The notes: a model not told the origin generated them from the sequence alone. A stretch of 11,145 nucleotides of DNA from CALIBK01 sp037444165 (GCA_037444165.1 JBBIMX010000080.1:1-11145); one strand, 5' to 3'; counted from the stretch's first letter, positions 1 to 7,065 are shown. Numbers and translations: made by a program.

Positions 1-826
1 GATGCCCATACGGAGGCCACTACAGCAGGAAGTGTCATCCTTGCGGGAGTCCTCCTCAAGATGGGGACTTGGATTTTTACGGTTTGCCATTCCCCTTTTT
101 CCAAATGCCGCTTATGACCTGATGCCTCTCATCTCCGTGCTGGCTCTGATTGGAATCATTTACGGGGCTCTGGTCTCGATGGTTCAGCCCGACCTTAAGC
201 GGCTGGTGGCCTTCTCAAGCGTGAGCCATTTAGGATATGTCATGCTCGGGATGTTTGCCTTCAATACTCAAGGGGTTCAGGGATCCATTTATCAGATGCT
301 CAACCATGGAATCAGTACCGGTTCTCTCTTCTTGATTGTCGGGATGATTTATGAGCGACGTCATACTCGAATGATTGCCGAATTTGGAGGGCTCTCCAAG
401 GTCATGCCCATCTATGCCACTTTCTTTATGATCGTGACCCTGTCTTCTATCGGGCTTCCCAGTACCAATGGTTTCGTAGGAGAGTTTCTGATCCTTCTGG
501 GGGCCTTCCGGTCGAATACCATCTACGGAGTTTTTGGGGCTACTGGCGTGATCCTTGGAGCGGCCTATATGCTCTGGATGTTCCAGCGGGTCATGTTCGG
601 GAAGATCACCAATCCAAAGAATGAGGGACTCAAAGATCTCAATGCCAGGGAGATCATCACCCTTGTGCCCATGGTCCTCTTGATCTTCTTGATGGGTATC
701 TATCCCAAACTCTTCTTCAGCAAGATGGATGCCTCGGTGGAAAAGTTTTTAAATGATTTCAAGGGAAGGGTGGAGATGAAAACCGATCTTCCTTCACCCA
801 AACTCTTGGCAGAAATTAAAAAATAA
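1..826 (+). CDS. nuoM: NADH-quinone oxidoreductase subunit M, C-terminal part (5' end outside window, apparent frameshift)
   Basis: This is a proton-pumping membrane subunit of respiratory complex I, belonging to the Mrp-antiporter-like family of NuoL, NuoM and NuoN. The visible protein is very hydrophobic and contains the family stretches QPDLKRLVAFSSVSHLGY, QMLNHGISTGSLFLIVGM and GLPSTNGFVGEF; it ends at TAA 824-826. The first about 69 bases encode the expected upstream NuoM sequence (DAHTEATTAGSVILAGVLLK, then MGT) in frame 1. From base 71 the match continues in frame 2 as GFLRFAIPLFP. The frame therefore breaks near base 70. Two missing bases in a Tyr codon, or one extra G in the run at 64-67, would explain it. 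Frame 1 itself meets TGA at 115. The same stretch has Thr where relatives usually have Pro (EAPTAGS). Both oddities lie at the window edge, so a sequencing or assembly error is as likely as real inactivation. nuoN follows 88 bases downstream, as in usual nuo operons. The identity is very secure; the state of the gene is not. Confidence 0.93.
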   Translation, partial: MPIRRPLQQEVSSLRESSSRWGLGFLRFAIPLFPNAAYDLMPLISVLALIGIIYGALVSMVQPDLKRLVAFSSVSHLGYVMLGMFAFNTQGVQGSIYQMLNHGISTGSLFLIVGMIYERRHTRMIAEFGGLSKVMPIYATFFMIVTLSSIGLPSTNGFVGEFLILLGAFRSNTIYGVFGATGVILGAAYMLWMFQRVMFGKITNPKNEGLKDLNAREIITLVPMVLLIFLMGIYPKLFFSKMDASVEKFLNDFKGRVEMKTDLPSPKLLAEIKK

Positions 827-837
827 TATTCGAAGAA

Positions 838-891
838 CGAAATCCGAAGACGGGCCAATCCTCTGTTTTGGGTTTCGATATTCGGATTTCG
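838..891. repeat. Inverted repeat of CGAAATCCGAA type between nuoM and nuoN
   Basis: The perfect 11-base arms are CGAAATCCGAA at 838-848 and TTCGGATTTCG at 881-891, separated by 32 bases. The flanks add further TTCGAA and TTCGATATTCGG units, so most of the 88-bp nuoM-nuoN gap is built from TTCG/CGAA-containing words. Similar CGAAATCCGAA-like interspersed repeats occur in intergenic regions of several environmental bacterial phyla, as far as I recall. In RNA the arms could fold into a hairpin that might adjust nuoN expression or protect the transcript, but no U-tract follows, so it is not a typical intrinsic terminator. The nuoN ribosome binding site (GGAGG, 903-907) lies just outside the repeat. 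Confidence 0.7.
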
Positions 892-914
892 AGTTTTTAA
901 TGGGAGGCTTTTGA

Positions 915-2366
915 ATGAAACTACCCGAGATCGATCTTTATCTGATTGCCCCTGAGATCATTCTTACCGCCTTTGGCTTTCTGGTCCTCTTGGTGGATGT
1001 CTTTTCGCCCAAGACTGAAAGGAAAGGATACCTTGGAATTCTGAGTTTAATCGGGATCGTCATTGCTTTCTTCTATACCCTTCCATTAATTGGCACAGGG
1101 AAGAGCGGATTTGAAGGGATGTTCGTAGCCGATGGATTTTCCCTCTTTCTTAAGATCACCTTCTTGATCATCGCCTTTATCACTCTCTTGATGTCGATCG
1201 GATATGCCGAACGAGAGGGAATCGCCTTTGGGGAGTACTATACCCTCATTCTTTTCTCTACTCTCGGGATGAGTCTGATGGCTTCGGGGACCCATCTCAT
1301 CGTTATCTTTTTAGGACTGGAAACCATGTCCATTGCCATTTACGTTCTGGCGGGAATGTTGCGAGAGGATCGAAGGTCTGTGGAGTCGGCCTTTAAATAT
1401 TTTCTTTTGGGGGCCTTTGCAACCGGGTTCCTTCTCTATGGGATAGCCCTTCTTTATGGAGCCACCGGTTCTCTCTATCTTAAGGAGATTTCGGAATACA
1501 TGGCTTCCAAGAACCTTCTTAGAAATCCAATGTTGATGATCAGTCTCGTTTTTCTCACCATTGGGTTTGGATTTAAAATTGCTTCGGTCCCCTTCCATAT
1601 GTGGACCCCGGATGTCTATGAGGGAGCCCCAACCTCGATCACGGCTTTCATGGCAACCGGTGTAAAGGCTGCAGGTTTTGCTGCCTTCATCAGGGTCTTC
1701 TTTACTGCCCTTCCTCAGTTTCGACCTGATTGGACTTCCATCATGTGGCTTCTCTCGGTAGCCACGATGACGGTAGGAAACATCGTAGCGATCTCACAAA
1801 CCAATATCAAGAGGATGCTGGCCTACTCGAGTATTGCCCATGCAGGCTACATCCTGGTTGCTTTTGTTGCAGGCAACGACATTGGGATTTCTGGTATCCT
1901 TTTCTATTTAATGGCCTATGCCTTTATGAATCTGGGGGCCTTCACCTGTGTCATTCTGTTGGGAAAGAAAGGAGAAGAGAATACCCTCATTACCGATTAT
2001 TCAGGGATTGGATTTAAGTATCCATTGCTCGCCGCCTCTATGACGGTCTTTCTCCTTTCCATGGCTGGGATTCCTCCTCTCGGTGGGTTTATGGCCAAAT
2101 TTTATGTCTTCAGTGCAGCGGTTAAAGAAAAATTTTACTGGCTTGCTATATTAGGAGTGCTCAACAGCGCGGTTTCTGTGTACTATTATCTCAGGGTTAC
2201 GGTGCTGATGTACTTTAGGGAACCCCAGAGGGAGATCACAGGACTTCAATTTTCTCCAGCCTCCATTCTCGCTCTTATTTTTGCCTTAATCGGCACCTTC
2301 TATATGGGCCTTTTCCCTGCACATGTCCTCTCCTTTGCCCAACGGTCCATTGCAGGATTGATGTAA
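915..2366 (+). CDS. nuoN: NADH-quinone oxidoreductase subunit N
   Basis: This is a 483-residue antiporter-like proton-pumping subunit of complex I in the cytoplasmic membrane, with about 14 predicted hydrophobic segments and the usual family length. Charged residues of the proton channel are in place. Glu136 lies in FLGLETMSIAIYVLAG, and Lys221 (GFKIASVPFHMWTPDVYEG) and Lys251 (ATGVKAAGF) show the same 30-residue spacing as Lys217 and Lys247 of the E. coli protein. A further family stretch, NIKRMLAYSSIAHAGYILV, follows near residue 300. The start ATG is preceded by GGAGG at 903-907 with a 7-base spacer. It is normally the last gene of a nuo operon. Here 215 bp without a gene follow, including an eight-T tract near 2418-2425 but no GC-rich hairpin. 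The reading frame is intact, unlike that of nuoM upstream. Confidence 0.97.
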   Translation: MKLPEIDLYLIAPEIILTAFGFLVLLVDVFSPKTERKGYLGILSLIGIVIAFFYTLPLIGTGKSGFEGMFVADGFSLFLKITFLIIAFITLLMSIGYAEREGIAFGEYYTLILFSTLGMSLMASGTHLIVIFLGLETMSIAIYVLAGMLREDRRSVESAFKYFLLGAFATGFLLYGIALLYGATGSLYLKEISEYMASKNLLRNPMLMISLVFLTIGFGFKIASVPFHMWTPDVYEGAPTSITAFMATGVKAAGFAAFIRVFFTALPQFRPDWTSIMWLLSVATMTVGNIVAISQTNIKRMLAYSSIAHAGYILVAFVAGNDIGISGILFYLMAYAFMNLGAFTCVILLGKKGEENTLITDYSGIGFKYPLLAASMTVFLLSMAGIPPLGGFMAKFYVFSAAVKEKFYWLAILGVLNSAVSVYYYLRVTVLMYFREPQREITGLQFSPASILALIFALIGTFYMGLFPAHVLSFAQRSIAGLM

Positions 2367-2438
2367 AGGTCAAATTTACCTCTCTATTCCACTCAGACCG
2401 CTTTTAAAAATTCTCTCTTTTTTTTCCATGGGGAATAT

Positions 2439-2467
2439 TTGACACCTTCATAGAGATGGATTATTTT
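2439..2467 (+). promoter_or_regulatory. Candidate sigma-70-type promoter upstream of the DUF763 gene
   Basis: TTGACA at 2439-2444 matches the -35 consensus exactly. TATTTT at 2462-2467 is a 4-of-6 match to the -10 box, at the ideal 17-base spacing. It lies about 115 bases before the DUF763 start, in the gap after nuoN. It would give the DUF763-ybaK pair, and possibly the downstream ftsE unit, a start separate from the nuo operon. It is based on motif match alone. Confidence 0.45.
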
Positions 2468-2581
2468 GCTTATAGTGGGAGGGATAAATTCATAAGAGAG
2501 GCTTTATGAAAACGGCCCGGATGACCTTTAGAAGGGCTTTTGGAGAGAACAACGGGGTTTATATCCCGATTTTCTTAAGAA

Positions 2582-3652
2582 ATGAGAACAGGGGTCGCTT
2601 ATCTTCCTCTTCATAGTGGGAAGGCTCCTTCCTGGCTTTTTCAGCGAATGAAAAAGCTTGCCAGAGAGATTACCCTTTTGATCGTTGATCTTTATGGAGC
2701 CGAGGAGATGCTCCGGAGACTTTCCGACCCCTTCTGGTTTCAGGCCTTTGGCTGTGTCTTGGGATTCGACTGGCATTCGAGTGGAGTGACCACAACGGTC
2801 TGTGGGGCACTCAAAGAGGGGTTAAAAGGGATGGAGAAAGAGATAGGTCTCTATATTGCAGGGGGGAAAGGGAAGGCTTCTCGAAGGACTCCCATTGAGA
2901 TTGAAACGATTTGTGATCAGGAGTCCATCAATGGGATTCCTCTTATCTATGCCAGTAGGATGTCAGCCAAGGTGGATAGTGCCGCGATTCAGGATGGATA
3001 TCAGATCTATCATCATACCTTTCTTTTTACATCCAGTGGCCGATGGGCGGTTATCCAGCAGGGGATGAATGAGATTAATCGCTTTGCCAGGAGATACCAT
3101 TGGCTGGGTGAGGGGGTGAAGGATTTCGTATGCGAGCCCCACTGGGCGGTCTGTTGTGATGAGAGAAGAGAAGGACTCAATCTGGTCGCCTTAGAGAGTG
3201 CCATGTCTCGATCAGCGATCGAGGCCCTCACCATGGAAAAACCCGAGTTTCTCATTCAAGAGGGAAAAAAGGCCATTGAGCTTCATCTTTCAAAAGAACA
3301 CTCTATTCCAATGGAAGAGGTCCAGTTGGAACGGCTTGAGAAAAAGTTTATTCATATCTATGACCATTCGCCAAAGAACTTTGAAGAGCTCCTCGGCCTC
3401 GAAGGGATTGGCCCTCAAACCCTTCGAGCCTTAAGTCTTATCGCTGAGTTGGTCCATGGAGCTAAGCCCAGTTTCAAAGATCCTACCCGATACAGTTTTG
3501 CTCACGGCGGAAAGGATGGCCATCCTTATCCTGTAGACCGAAAGGTTTATGATCAGAGTATTGAGATTCTGAAACAGGCGATTGAAAAATCCCGATTAGG
3601 AGAGCGGGAGAAGATTGAAGCTCTTTTGAGAATAAGAGATTTCATGGGATGA
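2582..3652 (+). CDS. DUF763 family protein, function unknown
   Basis: This 356-residue soluble protein is recognised as a DUF763 member, a family found in archaea and in scattered, often thermophilic, bacteria. Conserved blocks are visible in order: RTGVAYLPLHSGKAPSWLF (2-20), LSDPFWFQAFGCVLGFDWHS (47-66), GGKGKASRRTP (94-104), SRMSAKVDSAAIQDGYQIYH (125-144) and QQGMNEINRFARRYHW (159-174). Residues 269-291 (ELLGLEGIGPQTLRALSLIA and onward) look like a helix-hairpin-helix element, LxGIGPxT, often used for non-specific DNA or RNA contact. No signal peptide or membrane segment is seen. The start is fixed by an in-frame TAA two codons upstream (2576-2578) and by agreement with the family N-terminus, although the ribosome binding site is weak. 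A YbaK-type deacylase gene begins 28 bases downstream. No biochemical activity is established that I know of; a nucleic-acid role is only an inference from the HhH-like element. Confidence 0.88.
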   Translation: MRTGVAYLPLHSGKAPSWLFQRMKKLAREITLLIVDLYGAEEMLRRLSDPFWFQAFGCVLGFDWHSSGVTTTVCGALKEGLKGMEKEIGLYIAGGKGKASRRTPIEIETICDQESINGIPLIYASRMSAKVDSAAIQDGYQIYHHTFLFTSSGRWAVIQQGMNEINRFARRYHWLGEGVKDFVCEPHWAVCCDERREGLNLVALESAMSRSAIEALTMEKPEFLIQEGKKAIELHLSKEHSIPMEEVQLERLEKKFIHIYDHSPKNFEELLGLEGIGPQTLRALSLIAELVHGAKPSFKDPTRYSFAHGGKDGHPYPVDRKVYDQSIEILKQAIEKSRLGEREKIEALLRIRDFMG

Positions 3653-3671
3653 ATGGTCTTTTCCAGGATTG

Positions 3672-3677
3672 GGAGGT
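3672..3677 (+). promoter_or_regulatory. Ribosome binding site deciding the start of the YbaK-type gene
   Basis: GGAGGT sits three bases before ATG 3681. An in-frame TTG at 3669 would overlap this site and has no usable Shine-Dalgarno sequence of its own, so ATG 3681 is preferred. Confidence 0.6.
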
Positions 3678-3680
3678 GGA

Positions 3681-4169
3681 ATGAAGAAGACGAATGCCGC
3701 AAGGCTTCTGGATCAACTTCATATCCCTTACCAGCTTGTGGAATACGAGGTTGACGAGTCGGATCTCAGTGCAGAGAGGGTAGCTGAGAAAGTTCGCCTT
3801 CCTCTAAACCAGGTCTTTAAGACCCTGGTCGCCAGGGGGGATAGAACCGGTGTCTTTTTGGCCTGTATTCCTGGAGATGCGGAACTGGATTTAAAGGCGA
3901 TGGCAAAGGTGAGCGGGAACAAGAAAGTGGATCTCGTTCCCCTGAAGGAGGTGCTTCCTCTGACCGGTTATATTCGGGGAGGAGTCTCTCCCATTGGAAC
4001 GAAAAAATCCTATCCGGTTTATCTGGACTCTTCTGCCTTCCAATTTCCTTTCATTTCCATTAGTGCAGGGGCCCGGGGATATCAATTTTTTATTTCCCCC
4101 GGTGATCTTCAAAAAGCAGTTAAGGCCACATCCTGTGAGATTGCCCGAAAAGGCTCCTATCAAGCTTAA
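3681..4169 (+). CDS. ybaK: YbaK/EbsC-type Cys-tRNA(Pro) deacylase
   Basis: This 162-residue cytoplasmic editing enzyme belongs to the YbaK/EbsC branch of the INS superfamily. Characterised relatives hydrolyse cysteine wrongly attached to tRNA(Pro) by prolyl-tRNA synthetase. The whole domain is present: NQVFKTLV (43-50) carries the lysine at 47 that corresponds to the key Lys46 of bacterial YbaK, followed by CIPGDAELDLKAMAKVSGNK (62-81), GYIRGGVSPIG (96-106) and SAGARG (128-133) near the C-terminus. The length is normal for the stand-alone family. The start is set at ATG 3681 by the GGAGGT just upstream. It lies 28 bases after the DUF763 gene and is probably co-transcribed with it; 86 bases separate it from ftsE. 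Substrate choice within the family (Cys-tRNA(Pro) or another mischarged tRNA) cannot be proved from sequence alone, but the match is to YbaK rather than ProX. Confidence 0.93.
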   Translation: MKKTNAARLLDQLHIPYQLVEYEVDESDLSAERVAEKVRLPLNQVFKTLVARGDRTGVFLACIPGDAELDLKAMAKVSGNKKVDLVPLKEVLPLTGYIRGGVSPIGTKKSYPVYLDSSAFQFPFISISAGARGYQFFISPGDLQKAVKATSCEIARKGSYQA

Positions 4170-4255
4170 AATGATTTCCCCCTTTCAGTGAGGGATATAT
4201 CCGTGGTGTGTATTTTCTTGAAAAAAGGGGAATATCGTGTTAGTTTGGGTTCAAG

Positions 4256-4942
4256 ATGATCCAGATGTTCCATGTCTCGAAAACCTACCCAAACAAGATT
4301 ACTGCCCTTACCGATATCAATTTAGAAATCCCTTCGGGGGATTTTGTATTTTTATCAGGTCCCAGTGGTTCGGGGAAAAGCACCCTTCTTAAAATCCTTT
4401 TCGGATTAGAAAAACCTACAAGCGGAGAGGTCATTATTCATGGGATTCGTATCACCCATCCTCGTTTTAAGAAGATCTATCAACTGAGGAGGAGGATCGG
4501 TTTTATCTCTCAAGATTTTCGACTCCTACGGGATCGAACCGTTTGGGAAAATGTGGCCCTGGCTCTTGAGGTGGTGGGATGCCCTCCACAGGAGATTAAG
4601 AAAAAGGTTGGAGAAATCTTAAGCAGGGTAGGGCTTCAGGAACGGGGGAGAGATCCGATCCTTTCTCTCTCCGCTGGAGAGCAGCAACGAGTGATCATCG
4701 CAAGGGCTTTAGTGAATCAACCCCTTCTGATCTTGGCCGATGAACCCACAGGAGTTCTGGATACCCGGATGAAAGAAGAGGTGATGGATTTATTATTGGA
4801 TTTCCATCAGAATGGGACGACAATCCTTCTGGCTACCCAGGACAGGGACCTTATCCAGAAATTCCCCTATCAGGTGATTCCCCTCCAGGAAGGGCGAAGA
4901 ATGGATGAAAAAATTGAAGAAGGGGTCAAGGAAGAGGGATGA
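4256..4942 (+). CDS. ftsE: Cell-division ATP-binding protein FtsE (H-loop His replaced by Gln)
   Basis: This is the 228-residue ABC-type ATPase that pairs with FtsX at the division septum and transmits ATP-driven motion to periplasmic EnvC-type activators. Visible elements are Walker A GPSGSGKST (35-43), Q-loop Gln86 in GFISQDFRLL, signature LSAGEQQR (138-145), Walker B LLILADEPTG (157-166) with Glu163, and D-loop Asp169. The switch (H-loop) position, usually ATHD in FtsE, reads ATQD here: Gln195, codon CAG at 4838-4840, one base from a His codon. Everything else is canonical, so the frame is intact and the protein is probably made. No strong ribosome binding site precedes ATG 4256; the start is chosen because MIQMFHVSKTYPN matches the family N-terminus. 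The stop overlaps the ftsX start by four bases (ATGA, 4939-4942), which indicates translational coupling. Confidence 0.95.
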   Translation: MIQMFHVSKTYPNKITALTDINLEIPSGDFVFLSGPSGSGKSTLLKILFGLEKPTSGEVIIHGIRITHPRFKKIYQLRRRIGFISQDFRLLRDRTVWENVALALEVVGCPPQEIKKKVGEILSRVGLQERGRDPILSLSAGEQQRVIIARALVNQPLLILADEPTGVLDTRMKEEVMDLLLDFHQNGTTILLATQDRDLIQKFPYQVIPLQEGRRMDEKIEEGVKEEG

Positions 4943-5832
4943 TTAACCTTTTTCGCTACACCCTTTTTCGTGCCATTCGAAACATGAAGGGAAACCTCTT
5001 TCCCAATCTGACAGCCATTGGAATTATTGGGATCTCCCTGCTTCTGGTCTCCATTTTCTCATTAATCGCTTTAAATTTTTCCTACTTCCTCAAACGCTGG
5101 GAGGAGAAGATTGGTTTGATCGCTTATTTAAAGAGAGAGACTCCCGTCAATGAAGTCGAGGCGATATTGAACAGAATTCGAGAACTTCCAGGTGTAGAAT
5201 CGGTCAAGTATATGTCTCCTTTCGATGCCATGGCATTTCTGGAAGATCGATTGGGAGAGCAACGAAGCGTTCTCGATGGGATCCAGCCCAAAGTCCTCCC
5301 TCCCTCTGTTGAGATTGATTTAAAGCGAGATTATCGAACTTCTCCTCAAATGAAAGAGTTGATTTCAAAGATAAAAAAAATTCCTCAAATTGAAGAGGTC
5401 CAGTATGGTCAGGAATGGGTAGAGACGTTTTCCGGACTGAACCATTTCATGCACCTCACCCAGTGGATTTTTGGAGGGTTGCTGTTTGCTGCAATGATCT
5501 TCATTATTTCTAATACCCTCCAGTTGGCCATCTCTTCAAGGAAGGAGGAGATCGAAGTCATGAAGATGATGGGGGCAAGTCCGGCTTTTATTCGGATTCC
5601 ATTCTATATAGAAGGGTTGATTCAAGGCCTGTTAGGAGCCGGTGTGGCTGTGCTTCTTCTTTACCTTCTTTATGAGATTCTTCTCCGAAGGCTCACCCCT
5701 TTATTAAAAGGATGGATGTCAGACGTTCCCATCCTCTTTTTTTCGGGGGAGACTATTGTGACGATTTTAGCTGGAGGGATGGTGCTGGGTCTTTTTGGGA
5801 GTTTTATTGCTTCCATAAGATTCTTGAGATAA
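4939..5832 (+). CDS. ftsX: Cell-division protein FtsX, permease-like partner of FtsE
   Basis: This 297-residue inner-membrane protein forms the FtsEX complex. The topology matches the family. A short cytoplasmic N-terminus is followed by a first membrane segment at about 24-46, a periplasmic domain at about 50-170, and then three membrane segments near 176-196, 224-247 and 266-292. The periplasmic part contains the typical block YLKRETPVNEVEAILNRIRE and PPSVEIDL. The cytoplasmic stretch after the second segment, SRKEEIEVMKMMGASPAFIR, is the usual MacB/FtsX coupling region that contacts the ATPase. The large periplasmic loop is the part known to hold EnvC or other hydrolase regulators, which fits the gene that begins one base downstream. 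It overlaps ftsE by four bases, so the two proteins are very likely made together in matched amounts. Confidence 0.95.
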   Translation: MINLFRYTLFRAIRNMKGNLFPNLTAIGIIGISLLLVSIFSLIALNFSYFLKRWEEKIGLIAYLKRETPVNEVEAILNRIRELPGVESVKYMSPFDAMAFLEDRLGEQRSVLDGIQPKVLPPSVEIDLKRDYRTSPQMKELISKIKKIPQIEEVQYGQEWVETFSGLNHFMHLTQWIFGGLLFAAMIFIISNTLQLAISSRKEEIEVMKMMGASPAFIRIPFYIEGLIQGLLGAGVAVLLLYLLYEILLRRLTPLLKGWMSDVPILFFSGETIVTILAGGMVLGLFGSFIASIRFLR

Positions 5833-5833
5833 A

Positions 5834-7048
5834 ATGGTAAAAAGAATGAGGGGTTGGAAAAGCTTCCTCTGGATAGGGATTCTTGTAGGAAGTATGCTCT
5901 ATACGGGATCCCCTCCTTCGGGGGCCACTCAGAAAGAGAGGATTGAAAAGGAGATTACCCAGAAGAAGAAGGATCTCAAGGATATCCGGAAAGAGATTTC
6001 TGAGACCCGAGAGAAGGAGAGACAGATTCGGGGGAAAGAGACCTCCATTCTGGGAACCCTCCAACGAATTGAAACAGAACTTTATCAGAAAGAAAAAGAA
6101 GTAAAACAGATGGAAGCTCAGTTGAGTCAGACCAAAGGAAGGATTCTTCAAACCCAGGAGCAGATCTATCTGCTCAGTGGGGAGATGGAGAGAACCAAAG
6201 AAGAACTCTTCTCCAGATTGAGGGCTATCTACCGAATGGGACGGACTCCACCTCAACTCTTCCTCTTAAATGCCCAATCTTATCTTGACCTGCTGAAGAT
6301 GGACAAGTATCTCAGGGTAGTGGTCGAGAGAGATTCTCGGCTTCTCGAGACTTACCGATCTCAATTAGCCCTAAAAGAAAATTATCAAAAAAAGTTAGAA
6401 GAGGATCGGAGGCAGTTGGAACGGAATCTCTCCGAAGTAGAAAAGAGACGAGAAGAGATCCGTGAGATTCGGGAAGAGAAGAAGGCCTTACTGAAATCCA
6501 TTCAGAATCAAAAGGTAGTCTATCAGAAGTTAATTTCTGAGTTGGAGGAGAGGGCCCGGGCCCTTCAAAGCCTTATCCAGAAGCTAGAGCAGGAGAAGAG
6601 TATGGTCGCCTATGGAAAATCAAAACCCCTGACGTTCAAAGGAAAACTTGCCCCCCCGGTTTATGGGAAGGTGATCAGCCTCTTCAAAGAGAAGGGGCAG
6701 AACGGAATTGAGATTCAGGCTCCTATTGGATCGGAAGTTCGAGCTATCCTTGCCGGAAAAGTCCTTTTCGCAGACTGGTTTAAAGGGTTTGGAAACCTGA
6801 TGATTATTGACCATGGAGAAGGGATGTTTACTGTGTCAGGTTATTTGTCCCAGTTGATGAAGAAAGCCGGGGAGACGGTGGAAAAAGACGAGGTGATTGC
6901 TAGGGTGGGGAGTGGGGGGTCTTTGAAGGGTCCCTGCCTCTATTTTGAAATTCGTCATCGAGGGAAACCTCAAGACCCAATGGATTGGATCTCCTCTTCA
7001 GAGAAGAGGGTCTCTCTTCCAGAGGGGAGTGAAGCAAAAAGTAATTAA
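5834..7048 (+). CDS. envC: EnvC-like murein hydrolase activator (coiled coil plus degenerate LytM/M23 domain)
   Basis: This 404-residue exported protein is the likely periplasmic partner of FtsEX. A basic, hydrophobic N-terminus (1-31, ending near PSGA) looks like a signal peptide. Residues about 33-260 are a long charged coiled coil rich in Glu, Lys, Arg and Gln, and about 265-385 form a LytM/M23 domain. All zinc-ligand positions of active M23 enzymes appear replaced. The HxGID motif reads QNGIE (289-293), the middle His reads Tyr in VSGYLSQ, and the final LHFE reads LYFE, as in E. coli EnvC. It should therefore not cut peptidoglycan itself but switch on N-acetylmuramyl-L-alanine amidases, as EnvC does for AmiA and AmiB. 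No amidase gene is in the window. It starts one base after the ftsX stop; a second in-frame ATG at 5846 is also possible. The role is inferred from domain order, lost residues and the ftsEX context. Confidence 0.9.
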   Translation: MVKRMRGWKSFLWIGILVGSMLYTGSPPSGATQKERIEKEITQKKKDLKDIRKEISETREKERQIRGKETSILGTLQRIETELYQKEKEVKQMEAQLSQTKGRILQTQEQIYLLSGEMERTKEELFSRLRAIYRMGRTPPQLFLLNAQSYLDLLKMDKYLRVVVERDSRLLETYRSQLALKENYQKKLEEDRRQLERNLSEVEKRREEIREIREEKKALLKSIQNQKVVYQKLISELEERARALQSLIQKLEQEKSMVAYGKSKPLTFKGKLAPPVYGKVISLFKEKGQNGIEIQAPIGSEVRAILAGKVLFADWFKGFGNLMIIDHGEGMFTVSGYLSQLMKKAGETVEKDEVIARVGSGGSLKGPCLYFEIRHRGKPQDPMDWISSSEKRVSLPEGSEAKSN

Positions 7049-7053
7049 TGATG

Positions 7054-7060
7054 AAGGAGG
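7054..7060 (+). promoter_or_regulatory. Strong ribosome binding site deciding the ctpA start
   Basis: AAGGAGG, a near-perfect Shine-Dalgarno sequence, stands five bases before ATG 7066. ATG 7048 and ATG 7051 are in the same frame but lie upstream of it, and would place this site inside the coding region. ATG 7066 is therefore the preferred start. Confidence 0.75.
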
Positions 7061-7065
7061 AATCT

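Noticed and set aside
1311..1598. 95-codon minus-strand open frame inside nuoN
   Set aside because: It lies wholly within a well-supported gene, has no ribosome binding site of note, and its product resembles no known protein.
2418..2425. Eight-T tract after nuoN as an intrinsic terminator
   Set aside because: No GC-rich hairpin precedes it; only a four-base AGGT/ACCT stem lies further upstream, too weak and too distant.
4193..4202. Ten-base palindrome GGATATATCC upstream of ftsE
   Set aside because: It is short, does not extend, has no second copy nearby and no recognised regulator; chance is a sufficient explanation.
4178..4230. CCCCTTT and AAAGGGG pairing in the ybaK-ftsE gap
   Set aside because: Seven base pairs across a loop of nearly 40 bases form only a weak structure, and neither a U-tract nor a riboswitch core is recognisable.
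4218..4246. TTGAAA and TAGTTT at 17-base spacing as an ftsE promoter
   Set aside because: The -10 match is poor (3 of 6) and transcription would begin almost on the start codon, leaving no room for a ribosome binding site.
5804..6256. 150-codon minus-strand open frame opposite ftsX end and the EnvC-like gene
   Set aside because: It is the antisense of the Glu/Lys-rich coiled-coil coding region, its product is Leu/Phe/Pro-biased and matches no family, and the plus-strand genes here are convincing.
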